DNA of 64,000 nt, taken from contig WLWT01000002.1 of the NCBI GenBank assembly GCA_012103455.1, forward strand, positions 62,001 through 126,000, written 5' to 3'. Position numbers and translations under genes: made by a program. The stretch is from Gammaproteobacteria bacterium. Its GTDB lineage: Bacteria; Pseudomonadota; Gammaproteobacteria; HK1. Shown here piece after piece: positions 7,815 to 16,022 of this stretch. Position 1 is the stretch's first letter. Each line of letters begins with the position of its first letter. Under the pieces are notes generated by a model. It saw only the letters and a program-made list of their open reading frames with translations, was not told the origin of the DNA and did not search any database.

Positions 7815-8987
7815 ATGAGCACTTACCAGATCAGCGTTTTGGGCAGACCAACCGACAAGCGAAAAGCTGATCTCCGCCACGCCATCGCCAAGTTGGTGGA
7901 GCCGTTCGATCTAAAGATAGACCGCGACATCGTATTGTTGAATGAATCAGAGCCCCGCGATCCAAAATTGGCGCAAGTGGCGGTGTATTTCGGCGCCGAC
8001 AATCCCGGGACTGCCTCTGCCGCTGTACTTGCGTCCATGCTGCGCGAGCACGTGCCGATCATTCCCGCCGTGGAACATCTAGAAGACTTCCATCGACAGA
8101 TCCCGCAGATACTTCATTTCGCCAACGGCGTCGAGCTGGCGGTGTCGGGAAACAATCTGCAGGGACTAGCCGCGCCGGTGCTCGAATGCTTAGGACTGCT
8201 GCGCCGCGAGCGGCGTGTGTTTGTGAGTTATCGCCGTGGTGAGGCAACCGATGCGGCGTTGCAGATCTATGGGACCTTAAGCAAGGCGGGGTTCGATGTG
8301 TTTTTAGATACCCACGCGGTCAGGCCGGGAGAGGATTTCCAGGCCGTACTTTGGCATCGCCTCTGTGACAGTGATGTCGTAGTGATGCTCGATACCCCAG
8401 GGTACTTCAAGAGCAAGTGGACGGCGGCAGAGCTTGGCCGGGCCTTGGCGAAGAGGATCGCCGTTGTTGGCATTGTGTGGCCCGGCCATAGTCCGGAGCG
8501 CGAGACTCAACTGCGTGAGCCCATATATTTGGACGCGAATGATCTGCACGGCGCGGCCAATGGACTCACGCCATCGCGTTTGCAGCACATACGTGAGCGC
8601 GTTGAAATAGCGCGAAGTCGCAGCTTGGCTATTCGTCATGCGGCATTGGCTGGCTCTATAGTATCGGCTGCAGAGCAGATCGGGGGGACATTTATAGGCA
8701 CTAGCAAACACCGGGTATTGACGGTGAAACTTCCAGGTGGGACTGACCTACAGCTATTGCCCACTGTAGGAATACCCACCGCCCGAACGTTTCAGGCAGC
8801 CGAAGAACAAGGTGCGCTTGGTGGCACCCGGGCTAGAGGTGATGCGGTTGTCGCCTACGACCACATAGGTCTTCATGCCGATCATAAAAACCACCTTCAC
8901 TGGCTAGAGAAAAACCTCGGCGGCCGACGGGCTCTGCGTGTCTCCAGTGCAGCTTGGGAACTCGGTGGATGGGAGGCCGGACAATGA
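7815..8987 (+). CDS. TIR-domain protein, first gene of a TIR-SLOG-CinA operon
   Basis: A 390-aa protein with a central TIR domain at about residues 132-225. It starts RRVFVSYRR, continues GFDVFLDT, and reaches KWTAAELGRA, in which Glu206 sits where the catalytic NADase glutamate of TIR domains lies. The N-terminal ~130 residues (STYQISVLG onward) and C-terminal ~150 residues (including TVKLPGGTDLQLLPTVG) are not assigned. The ATG at 7815 is preceded by acggagga, a strong ribosome binding site. It overlaps the next gene by 4 bp (ATGA), indicating translational coupling. Bacterial TIR domains cleave NAD+ to ADP-ribose derivatives that serve as defence signals or deplete NAD; that this one does so is inference. 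Confidence 0.85.
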   Translation: MSTYQISVLGRPTDKRKADLRHAIAKLVEPFDLKIDRDIVLLNESEPRDPKLAQVAVYFGADNPGTASAAVLASMLREHVPIIPAVEHLEDFHRQIPQILHFANGVELAVSGNNLQGLAAPVLECLGLLRRERRVFVSYRRGEATDAALQIYGTLSKAGFDVFLDTHAVRPGEDFQAVLWHRLCDSDVVVMLDTPGYFKSKWTAAELGRALAKRIAVVGIVWPGHSPERETQLREPIYLDANDLHGAANGLTPSRLQHIRERVEIARSRSLAIRHAALAGSIVSAAEQIGGTFIGTSKHRVLTVKLPGGTDLQLLPTVGIPTARTFQAAEEQGALGGTRARGDAVVAYDHIGLHADHKNHLHWLEKNLGGRRALRVSSAAWELGGWEAGQ

Positions 8988-9592
8988 CCGGTGAGGCGGT
9001 TTTTCTGTCTGCTAGCATTCCCGATCCAAGGCGTAATCCACAGTATGCCGAAACGGCGGATCCATTCGCCATCGGCGCCGCGGTGGCGGGACTCGTTCAC
9101 GTCACATTGGGGCGGCGGTTATTGGTTTGGGGCGGACATCCGGCGATTACCCCCATGGTGTGGGCGGTGGCCGAGGGTGTAGGCGTCGAATATGGCAGTT
9201 GGGTGAAGCTGTATCAAAGCCGGTTCTTTGAAGGGATGTTTCCGCAAGAGAATGCACGTTTTCAAAACGTCACCTATGTGGATGCCGTTAACGATGGGCG
9301 CGATGAGAGCTTGGCGTACATGCGCCAGCGCATGCTAGAGGAGCAGAAATTCTTCGCGGCGGTTTTTGTGGGCGGTATGGAAGGCGTTGAGGCGGAGTGC
9401 GAGTTGTTCAGAGGGCTGCAACCCGCCGCGTCCGCTTACGCGGTGGCGACCACCGGTGGCGCGGCTTGGCGGTTACACGGCGAGCTTTACGATCAGCCCG
9501 CCTGCTTGGCCAATAGCATAGACTACATCGGCATGTTCCATCGGTTGCTCGGTATTGCGGCGAACGAAACACGGCATCCTAGGCGGTCTTGA
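8984..9592 (+). CDS. SLOG-domain protein (predicted nucleotide/ADP-ribose ligand sensor)
   Basis: This 202-aa protein looks like a stand-alone SLOG (SMF/DprA-LOG) Rossmannoid domain of the type associated with TIR proteins. Features are FLSASIPDP at residues 7-15, the phosphate-loop-like GGHPAITP at 50-57, and a later VGGMEGVEAE block. SLOG domains in Thoeris ThsA bind cyclic ADP-ribose isomers made by TIR partners. Here the domain carries no fused SIR2 or membrane effector. The ATG at 8984 overlaps the TIR stop codon, and the stop codon directly abuts the cinA start. The likely role is sensing or processing the TIR product. The exact SLOG subfamily needs a profile search. Confidence 0.75.
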   Translation: MTGEAVFLSASIPDPRRNPQYAETADPFAIGAAVAGLVHVTLGRRLLVWGGHPAITPMVWAVAEGVGVEYGSWVKLYQSRFFEGMFPQENARFQNVTYVDAVNDGRDESLAYMRQRMLEEQKFFAAVFVGGMEGVEAECELFRGLQPAASAYAVATTGGAAWRLHGELYDQPACLANSIDYIGMFHRLLGIAANETRHPRRS

Positions 9593-10873
9593 ATGCGCAT
9601 CGAAATCCTATGCACGGGTGATGAGATATTGAGCGGCAAGACCGTCAATACCAACTACAGTCACATGGCCTGCCGTCTGCAAGAGGCCGGCTTGGACGTG
9701 GCGTGGGGCACGACGGTAGGCGATAGCCGGGAGCGTCTGGCCGCAGCGTTCCGCCTGGCCTCGCAAAGAGCCGATGCCGTTATCGTCAACGGCGGCTTGG
9801 GTCCAACAGTCGATGATCTCTCGCAGGAAGTGGCCGCCGAGGCCGCTGGCGTGGAGCTGGTGCTCGATGAGAATTGGGTGCGGCGGATCGAGACCTTCTA
9901 CAGCGCCCGCGGACGGGTGATGCCGCCCAATAACGTTAAGCAAGCGATGCTGCCCGAAGGCTCGGAGTTTATCGATAACCCCATTGGCACGGCCTGCGGT
10001 TTCGCCATCTACATCGGTCAGGCGCGGTTCTTTTTTACCCCCGGTGTGCCGCGCGAAATCAAGTTAATGCTGGATCAGGAAATCATTCCGCGTTTGTTGA
10101 AGATGAGCGGGACTCGGGCGGTAGTCGCGCTGAAACGGTTTCATTCGTTCGGTCTGGGCAAGTCCCGGGTGGACGATGTGTTGAAGCCGCTAGAGCCGGA
10201 GCTTGAACAAGCCGGCGTCAAGCTCGGCTTTCAGGCGCATTATCCGCAGCTTGAAACGAAACTGCTCGCCAAGGGCTACTCGCAGGAGGAAGCGGCGGCT
10301 AGGCTCGCGCCGTTTGCACAAGCGGTGCGGCAATACTTGGGCAGTTATCTGCTGGCGGAGGATACCGAAACACTGGAAGGCGCCTTGCTGAGGGCGTTAA
10401 CAGCGAAGGGGGCGACGCTGGCGGTGGCCGAATGCGGCACCCACGGCGCGGTGGCGAGCCGGTTGGCCGCTCACGATAGCGCCGGGACGGTGTTCGCGCG
10501 GGGTACGCTAGGTGCCTCTAGCGACAGCTTGGCGCGGGCGGTGGGCTGCTCCGTGGAGGGCCACGCGCCGCCGGCTTCCCGGGTGGCGGCCATTGCGCGG
10601 GCGGCACGCACGGCGGCGCACACCAGTCTAGGATTGGCGGTCTTGATGGAACCAGGCGATGTGCCTGCCGAAGGATGGGTGCATATCGCCATCGCCAAGG
10701 AAGACGATGAACCCATATGCCGCTCCGCTTGCCTTCTAGGTGCTGGCGAGCAGATCCGTGCCGGCGGCGTGGAACTGGCCTTGGATTGCGTGCGCCGGTT
10801 GTCGGCGGGTTTGTCCGTCGCCGATGTAATCGACTTCGAAAAGCGCCCATCTACAAGGCCGGCGGCGGCGTAG
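9593..10873 (+). CDS. cinA: CinA-family protein (ADP-ribose pyrophosphatase / NMN amidohydrolase type)
   Basis: A 426-aa CinA homologue whose ATG follows the SLOG stop codon with no spacer. The N-terminal MoCF/COG1058 domain (residues 1-~170) is well conserved (CTGDEILSGKTVNTN, NGGLGPTVDDLS, PGVPREIKLML). In studied CinA proteins it has ADP-ribose pyrophosphatase activity. The C-terminal PncC domain (from ~265) normally deamidates NMN, but the usual AESCTGG reads AECGTHG here and the following YSN-type block is changed (LGASSDSL), so deamidase activity is doubtful. The family links to NAD-derived metabolites, the same chemistry as the TIR gene. A short flavin-monooxygenase remnant follows convergently. 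Confidence 0.9.
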   Translation: MRIEILCTGDEILSGKTVNTNYSHMACRLQEAGLDVAWGTTVGDSRERLAAAFRLASQRADAVIVNGGLGPTVDDLSQEVAAEAAGVELVLDENWVRRIETFYSARGRVMPPNNVKQAMLPEGSEFIDNPIGTACGFAIYIGQARFFFTPGVPREIKLMLDQEIIPRLLKMSGTRAVVALKRFHSFGLGKSRVDDVLKPLEPELEQAGVKLGFQAHYPQLETKLLAKGYSQEEAAARLAPFAQAVRQYLGSYLLAEDTETLEGALLRALTAKGATLAVAECGTHGAVASRLAAHDSAGTVFARGTLGASSDSLARAVGCSVEGHAPPASRVAAIARAARTAAHTSLGLAVLMEPGDVPAEGWVHIAIAKEDDEPICRSACLLGAGEQIRAGGVELALDCVRRLSAGLSVADVIDFEKRPSTRPAAA

Positions 10874-10876
10874 CTG

Positions 10877-11173
10877 TCAGGTTGTATATTGCGAACCGGA
10901 GTAGGCTTCCAGCCGGTTTTGCGGGCGGCTGGCCGCAAAACCACTGGCGATCGGCTCCAGCCAGCTGCGCGCCGCGTTGCCAGCGTCTTCGCCTAGGGCG
11001 AGCTGATCGGCCAGGAAGATGGAATCGAACAGTCCCGCCTGCGCTTTGGCGGCGGCGGCCTGATAAAAGCGTATATCGGTGAGCGGCAGCACCGAGGCAT
11101 CGGGGTGGCGCCAGGAGGCTTCGTGATGGCCGCGGCTGTGGATAAATAGGTTGAGATGCAGTTGCCGTTGCAT
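10877..11173 (-). pseudogene. N-terminal remnant of an NtaA/DszA-type flavin monooxygenase
   Basis: The first ~74 codons (RQLHLNLFIHSRGHHEASWR, SIFLADQLALGED) match the N-terminus of FMN-dependent monooxygenases of the NtaA/SnaA/DszA group, which use reduced flavin to oxidise organosulfur or aminopolycarboxylate compounds. Family members run to about 440 residues. Here the homology stops after SWLEPI and the ORF ends about 25 codons later in unrelated sequence next to the cinA stop. The gene has therefore lost about 80% of its length. Confidence 0.7.
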
Positions 11174-11186
11174 GGCGGGTCAGAGA

Positions 11187-11669
11187 TCAGGCTTTCCGAC
11201 CCGCCACGGGGTGGTCTATTGCATCGAAGTCCACCAGCTCCCATGGCCGGCCAGCGTTGCGGAAAAGGCGTTTTCTAAGGCGCGGATAGTCGGCGATGTC
11301 GTGAGCGATGCGCCCGCCCACTACGATGCATTTGAGTGGCGTGGCGCCAGTGTTCACCATGGTGTGGGCGCAGCCGCCGGCCCGGTAGCCGATGAAGTCA
11401 CCTGCTTCGATGGCGTGTTCACCGTCACCGATCCGCACCGTGCCGTCGCCAGCCAGCACGTACACGCATTCATCCTCGTAGTGGTGCATGTGATACTCCG
11501 TGGATTGCCTACCCGGCGGCACTTCGATGACGTGAAAGCCAAAGCCGGTGAGGCCGGTCAGGTCGCCTAGGGACTTGTTGTTACGCTGCGCGCAGGCATT
11601 CAAAAAGTGAGTTTTCGCAAGGCCCTGCATGGCTTCGATTTCAGCACGTTTGATGACATACCGTTCCAT
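11187..11669 (-). CDS. Cupin-domain protein
   Basis: A 160-aa single-domain cupin. The metal-binding motif 1 is seen at about residues 58-75 (EYHMHHYEDECVYVLAG, giving two His and a Glu). Motif 2 with AGDFIGYRAGGCAHTMVN gives the final His. Cupins of this type bind a divalent metal and act as small-molecule isomerases, dioxygenases or sensors; the reaction is unknown. It is encoded 4 bp downstream of a crotonase gene, so the two are co-transcribed and probably act on the same pathway. Confidence 0.8.
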   Translation of the reverse strand: MERYVIKRAEIEAMQGLAKTHFLNACAQRNNKSLGDLTGLTGFGFHVIEVPPGRQSTEYHMHHYEDECVYVLAGDGTVRIGDGEHAIEAGDFIGYRAGGCAHTMVNTGATPLKCIVVGGRIAHDIADYPRLRKRLFRNAGRPWELVDFDAIDHPVAGRKA

Positions 11670-11673
11670 TGCC

Positions 11674-12477
11674 CTACCCTCCCATCTTATCGCGTATCGC
11701 TTTGACGCCGGCCGCGGCGTCGTGGCCCATGAAGTTCAGCATCTCGAAGGCGAGACTGGCATCGAACGCCGGCGCCGCCTGGGTCAGCCACAGATTGAGC
11801 GCGCGCTTGGTCCAGCGGGCGGCGTCTTGCGGGCCGCTGGCGATGTGGTTGGCGATGTTCATGGCCTCGGCCATGAGCTGATCCGCCGGCACTGCTTTGG
11901 ACACGAGGCCGATCCGATCCGCCGTTTTGCCGTCAATAAAGTCCGCCGTAAGGAGGTAATACTTGGCTTTGGCCAGGCCGCAGAGCAGCGGCCAGATGAT
12001 ATTGGCGTGATCGCCCGCCGCCACCCCTAGGCGCAGATGGCCATCGGTGAAGCGGGCCTCCTCCGCGATAATGGAAATATCGGCCATCAGCGCCACCGCC
12101 AGGCCGGCGCCCACCGCCACGCCGTTGATGGCGGAGATGATGATTTTAGAGCAGGCGCTCATGCGGTAGACGATATCGCCCGCCTCCTTGAAGGCGACTT
12201 TCATGCCGTCGTAGTTTTGGATCATGGTCTCGATCCAGGCCAGATCGCCGCCAGCGGAGAACGCCTTGCCCTTGCCCGTGACCACCACCACCCGAACATC
12301 GTCGTCGTCGTCGATGTCCAGCCACACCCGGCTCAGAGCGTTGTGCAGCGGCGCATCGGTGGCGTTGTAGTGCGCCTCGCGGCTGATGGTCATCAGCAAC
12401 ACGCCGTTGTCGTGCCGCTCGAATTCAAGTCCGGGGTATTTCTCGAACCAGGTGTAGTCGCTCACGGTTGTCTCCAT
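11674..12477 (-). CDS. Enoyl-CoA hydratase/isomerase family protein
   Basis: A 267-aa crotonase-family enzyme. It shows the oxyanion-hole block TGKGKAFSAGGDL (about residues 66-78), a second block INGVAVGAGLAVALMADI and the region FTDGHLRLGVAAGDHA, where Asp replaces the usual catalytic Glu. An acidic run DIDDDDDVR precedes the first block. It is the first gene of a two-gene unit with the cupin (4-bp gap). The family acts on CoA thioesters; the changed acidic residue leaves open whether it is a hydratase, isomerase or hydrolase. Confidence 0.88.
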   Translation of the reverse strand: METTVSDYTWFEKYPGLEFERHDNGVLLMTISREAHYNATDAPLHNALSRVWLDIDDDDDVRVVVVTGKGKAFSAGGDLAWIETMIQNYDGMKVAFKEAGDIVYRMSACSKIIISAINGVAVGAGLAVALMADISIIAEEARFTDGHLRLGVAAGDHANIIWPLLCGLAKAKYYLLTADFIDGKTADRIGLVSKAVPADQLMAEAMNIANHIASGPQDAARWTKRALNLWLTQAAPAFDASLAFEMLNFMGHDAAAGVKAIRDKMGG

Positions 12478-12649
12478 TAGTCATACTCTATTAGTGCATT
12501 GACGGTAGCCGGGTTATTGTCGCCAGCGAGCCCCCCTTTGCGCCATAGCGGGGCGGTGCACCAGGGTGGGCCGCCCTTTATGATGGCCCCTTTATGATGG
12601 CGGGCATCGACGGTCGTCACGCCTTATGGATCCGGGGGAGGTTCGCGCC

Positions 12650-13261
12650 ATGGCCATGACTTTGTATCACTGCACCGGCGCCCGCTCCATGCGCCCGCTC
12701 TGGGTGATGGAGGAAATGGGGCTTGACTACGAATTGGTGGTACTGCCCTTCCCGCCCCGTGTGCACCAAAAAACCTATCTGGGTACCAATCCGCTGGGTA
12801 CGGTGCCTTATCTGGTGGACGGCCATGTGCGGATGACCGAATCCGCCGGCATTTGCCACTACTTGGTGGGCCGCTACGGGCCAACGCCGATAGCCGTCAC
12901 GCCTGATGAGCCGGACTATGCCGCTTATCTGAATTGGCTCTACATGAGCGATGCCACCCTGACTTTTCCGCAGACCTTGTTCTTGCGCTATACCCGGCTC
13001 GAGCCGCCGCAGCGCCAGGTGGCGCAAGTGGCCGAGGACTACCGGCGCTGGTTTCACGGGCGCCTGCGCGCCGTTGAAGCAGCCACCGCCGAGCGGGCGT
13101 TCTTGTGTGCCGGGCGCTTGACCATCGCGGATGTATGCGTGGGTTATGCCCTGCACTTGGCGGCGTCACTGGGCTTGGATGTGGATTTCAAGGAGAACAC
13201 GGCCCGCTATTTCGCCGGCCTGAAACAAATCCCGTCGTATCAACGCGCGGCCGCTCGATAA
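12650..13261 (+). CDS. Glutathione S-transferase family protein
   Basis: A ~203-aa GST. The N-terminal thioredoxin-fold domain runs from MTLYHCTGARSMRPLWVMEE to TESAGICHYL (the Glu-Ser pair that binds the glutathione gamma-glutamyl group). The helical C-terminal domain includes LTIADVCVGY, the N-capping box of helix 6. A ribosome binding site (ggaggt) at about 12636 favours the ATG at 12650; an upstream ATG at 12626 lacks one. GSTs conjugate or isomerise electrophiles with glutathione in the cytoplasm. It is monocistronic. An imperfect 15-bp duplication (cctttatgatgg twice) lies upstream at about 12575-12600. Confidence 0.88.
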   Translation: MAMTLYHCTGARSMRPLWVMEEMGLDYELVVLPFPPRVHQKTYLGTNPLGTVPYLVDGHVRMTESAGICHYLVGRYGPTPIAVTPDEPDYAAYLNWLYMSDATLTFPQTLFLRYTRLEPPQRQVAQVAEDYRRWFHGRLRAVEAATAERAFLCAGRLTIADVCVGYALHLAASLGLDVDFKENTARYFAGLKQIPSYQRAAAR

Positions 13262-13353
13262 AACGCCATCGAGATAGGCGGAGCCGGTACTCGCCGGTTA
13301 ATTTCGTATCGAGGCGTAGACGAAATTTCATGCGGCAGACCATTCGCGCCATT

Positions 13354-13404
13354 CTTTATCACTGTGAGGGCTTTATCACTGCGAGGGCTTTATCACTGTG
13401 AGCG
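13354..13404 (+). repeat. Three 17-bp direct repeats upstream of the AAA ATPase gene
   Basis: Three adjacent 17-bp units, consensus ctttatcactgtgaggg, lie 49 bp before the start codon of the AAA/DUF4143 gene. Only one or two positions differ between units. The spacing is regular and the location is promoter-proximal, so they could be operator or iteron-like sites, or simply another of the short tandem expansions seen throughout the window. Confidence 0.85.
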
Positions 13405-13452
13405 TATTTTCGCAATAATCATGTATATTAGTACCTGCTATGCTAAAAATAC

Positions 13453-14637
13453 ATGGTTAATCTGCCAATGGCTGTATCAAAAGAGCGGTATATCGCAAGA
13501 CGCGATGAAGTCCGGCTAGCACAAGCCCTGCAACGATCGCCGGCCACCGCTATCCTCGGCCCACGCCAGTGCGGCAAATCCACGCTGGCGCGAGAGTTTC
13601 TACGCGGCAAGGACGCGGTCTTCTTGGATCTGCAAAACCGTACCGATCGCAATAAGCTCAACGAGCCCGAACTGTTCTTCGACGAATACCGCAGCCAACT
13701 GATCTGCCTGGACGAGATTCAACAAATCCCTGAATTCTTCAGCGTACTCAGGTCTGAAATCGACAAGGATCGCAGAGCGGGTCGCTTTTTGTTGCTGGGC
13801 TCGGCCTCACGGGATCTGCTGCGCCAATCCAACGAGACGCTGGCTGGTAGAATCAGCCTACTGGAACTCACGCCTTTTCTTTACCAGGAAATACAGGCGA
13901 TCAAAAGCCAACGCGATCACTGGTTGCGCGGTGGTTTCCCGCAAAGCCTGCTGGCGGCCGATGATGCCAACAGTTTCGCTTGGCGCGAGGATTTTATCAG
14001 CACGTTTTTGGAGCGAGATATACCCGCACTCGGCTTCTCTATTCCGGCGCCGGTATTTGCCCGTTTGTGGCGCATTCTCGCCCACTATCACGGCCAGACC
14101 CTGAACTACAGCAAAGTAGCGCAAGCGGCTGGTCTGGCGGTGAAAACCCTTAAACAATATCTATATATCCTGCAGCAGACGTATATGATCCGCCTGCTGG
14201 CGCCGATGGAAAACAATCTGAAAAAAAGGCTGATCAAATCGCCTAAGTTATACTTGCGCGATTCCGGCATTGCCCATAATCTACTGGATATAGATACTTA
14301 TGCCGATCTGTTGGGCTCGCCCTATATAGGCGCTTCCTGGGAAGGTTACAGCATCGAAAACGTGTTATCGCTCTTTCCCCGCTGGCGGCCTTCTTATGTT
14401 CGCACCGCCAATGGAGCAGAGGTGGATCTGGTATTAGAGCGGGCCGGTAAACGCCTGTTCTTTGAATTCAAGGCATCCAAGTCGCCCACAGCCAGCCGTG
14501 GGTTTTATCAGTTACTCCAAGCGTTCAAGCCGGACTTTTGCTGGCTGGTAGCGCCGGTGGAGGATAGCTATCCCTACAGCGAAGCGATAAGGGTGGCGAA
14601 TGTGCATCACTTGCAACAATGGTGCGCGCAACATTGA
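13453..14637 (+). CDS. AAA ATPase with DUF4143 C-terminal domain
   Basis: A 394-aa protein of the AAA_14-DUF4143 family. The Walker A motif GPRQCGKST is at about residues 36-44 and Walker B LICLDEIQQ at about 89-97. The C-terminal half includes WEGYSIENVLSLF and a PD-(D/E)xK-like strand EVDLVLERAGKRLFFEFKAS. These STAND-like ATPases are widespread, often mobile and of unproven function; a role in conflict or mobile-element systems has been suggested. It is monocistronic, preceded by 17-bp repeats. The sequence appears intact. Confidence 0.88.
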   Translation: MVNLPMAVSKERYIARRDEVRLAQALQRSPATAILGPRQCGKSTLAREFLRGKDAVFLDLQNRTDRNKLNEPELFFDEYRSQLICLDEIQQIPEFFSVLRSEIDKDRRAGRFLLLGSASRDLLRQSNETLAGRISLLELTPFLYQEIQAIKSQRDHWLRGGFPQSLLAADDANSFAWREDFISTFLERDIPALGFSIPAPVFARLWRILAHYHGQTLNYSKVAQAAGLAVKTLKQYLYILQQTYMIRLLAPMENNLKKRLIKSPKLYLRDSGIAHNLLDIDTYADLLGSPYIGASWEGYSIENVLSLFPRWRPSYVRTANGAEVDLVLERAGKRLFFEFKASKSPTASRGFYQLLQAFKPDFCWLVAPVEDSYPYSEAIRVANVHHLQQWCAQH

Positions 14638-14670
14638 ACGGTCAAAATTGAGCGGTCAAATGCCTTGTTG

Positions 14671-15918
14671 TCATGATCGGATGGCATCCAAGGCCGCCCT
14701 GATGCGGTCCATCACCCAGTCGAGATCGGCGCTGGTATTGGCCGCCACGCAGCGCAACCACACTTCTCCATCGATATCGGTCAATGACACCCATGCGTCT
14801 TCGAGCCGGTCGCGAAGGTGTGTTGACGGCACGTCGCGCGGGCGCCACACAACCACGCCGGTGACCGGCTCGCCCCACACTTGTATCCGTGGCTCGGCGC
14901 GCAAGCGGTCCGCGAATGCCCGCGCCATTTCCATGCCAGCGCCGATGCGGCGCGCGAGTCCGGCCCGGCCCCAGGCGAGCAGTGTCGCGGCGAACGGCAA
15001 GGCATTGGCTGGCGCGGAGCCCAATAAGCCAACGTTCGGCACCGCCAAGTACCCGCCGCCATAGCTCATCGCCGCGTGCGCGGCCTCGGCATCGCGAAAT
15101 AAAACCGCCGCCGTGCCTTTGGGCTGATAACACCATTTGTGGGCGGAAAACCCGACTGAATCGGCCTGCTCGACCCCGTCCAACAGGGCCGCGTACCGAT
15201 CGGAAAAACGCAACGGTCCGCCCCAGGCGCCATCCACGTGCACCCAAGCGGCATTCGTCACGCCGAGTTCGTCCACCGCCCCTGTAGCCACTGTTCCGGC
15301 GGTCAGGACGACCGCCACATCGGCCCGATCGGTTCTATCATCGAGCACCATCCTATGGTCGGGGCCGGCGGCCACCGCTGCGTATTCGAGGCCGAGGATA
15401 TCGGCTGCTTTGCGCGCCGACAGGTGCGCCCGATCAGAGGCGATGACACGGCGAATGCCGCGCACTTCACGGGCCGCCCACAGCGCGGTGAAGTTGGCGA
15501 TGGTAGAGCCGGGCACCAAATGGCCGCCGGCCATGCCGAAGAATGGCTTCAACCAGTCGATGACCCGGCGCTCCAGCTCGCGCGCGGCAGGTGCCGCATC
15601 CGGGTGCAACAGATTCTGATTGGCGGCGATTTGCCACAGGGCGGCAGCCCAGGCGACCGTTGGGGTCGCCGGATCCATATGCGCGAAGTAGCCGGGATGG
15701 AACAACTGGGCGGCGCCATCCAGGGCGATAGGCGAGAGTTCGCGCAGGGCCGCTTGCGCGCCCATGCCGAGTTCGGGCAAAACCTCCGGCAATGATAGGT
15801 GAAGCGCGCGGGGTACCGGTTCGCGGGGGGTTCGCGAACGCCGTAGCTGCGCTATCGCGTAGTCCAGGAGATCGGCGTCGAATTGATGATCGGGATGGAG
15901 TTTGACATCGGTTTTCAT
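14671..15918 (-). CDS. PLP-dependent group II decarboxylase family protein
   Basis: A 415-aa enzyme of the aromatic-amino-acid/glutamate decarboxylase superfamily. PLP-binding features are the lysine in SAHKWCYQPKG (about residues 257-267), the cofactor-pocket aspartate region VHVDGAWGGPLRFSD, and the phosphate-binding GSTIANFTALWAARE. It is slightly shorter than typical 470-aa family members at the N-terminus. It would decarboxylate (or otherwise transform) an amino acid; the substrate is unknown. It is divergent from an N-carbamoyl-amino-acid hydrolase-like gene about 100 bp away, and the two might share an amino-acid catabolic context. Confidence 0.87.
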   Translation of the reverse strand: MKTDVKLHPDHQFDADLLDYAIAQLRRSRTPREPVPRALHLSLPEVLPELGMGAQAALRELSPIALDGAAQLFHPGYFAHMDPATPTVAWAAALWQIAANQNLLHPDAAPAARELERRVIDWLKPFFGMAGGHLVPGSTIANFTALWAAREVRGIRRVIASDRAHLSARKAADILGLEYAAVAAGPDHRMVLDDRTDRADVAVVLTAGTVATGAVDELGVTNAAWVHVDGAWGGPLRFSDRYAALLDGVEQADSVGFSAHKWCYQPKGTAAVLFRDAEAAHAAMSYGGGYLAVPNVGLLGSAPANALPFAATLLAWGRAGLARRIGAGMEMARAFADRLRAEPRIQVWGEPVTGVVVWRPRDVPSTHLRDRLEDAWVSLTDIDGEVWLRCVAANTSADLDWVMDRIRAALDAIRS

Positions 15919-15965
15919 AGCTGCATGATGCCGCTAGCATCACGCATCGGCAATCGGTTGCAATC

Positions 15966-16010
15966 GAGTGGCCGGTGTACGAGTGGCCGGTGTACGAGTT
16001 GCTGGTGTAT
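15966..16010 (+). repeat. 15-bp unit in three tandem copies
   Basis: Two perfect copies of gagtggccggtgtac and one diverged copy (gagttgctggtgtat) lie in the divergent promoter region between the PLP decarboxylase and the amidohydrolase, 12 bp before the latter's start codon. They overlap the region where a promoter or operator would be expected. Confidence 0.9.
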
Positions 16011-16022
16011 GGGAGGCGAGCC

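Noticed and set aside
8984..9592. LOG-type cytokinin riboside monophosphate hydrolase
   Set aside because: The LOG catalytic PGGxGTxxE motif is absent; the FLSASIPDP and GGHPAITP motifs and the TIR context fit a sensor-type SLOG domain better.
13425..13460. Fourth copy of the MITE-like repeat (acctgctatgctaaaaatac)
   Set aside because: Only about 15 bases resemble the element end; the interior and the other end are missing.
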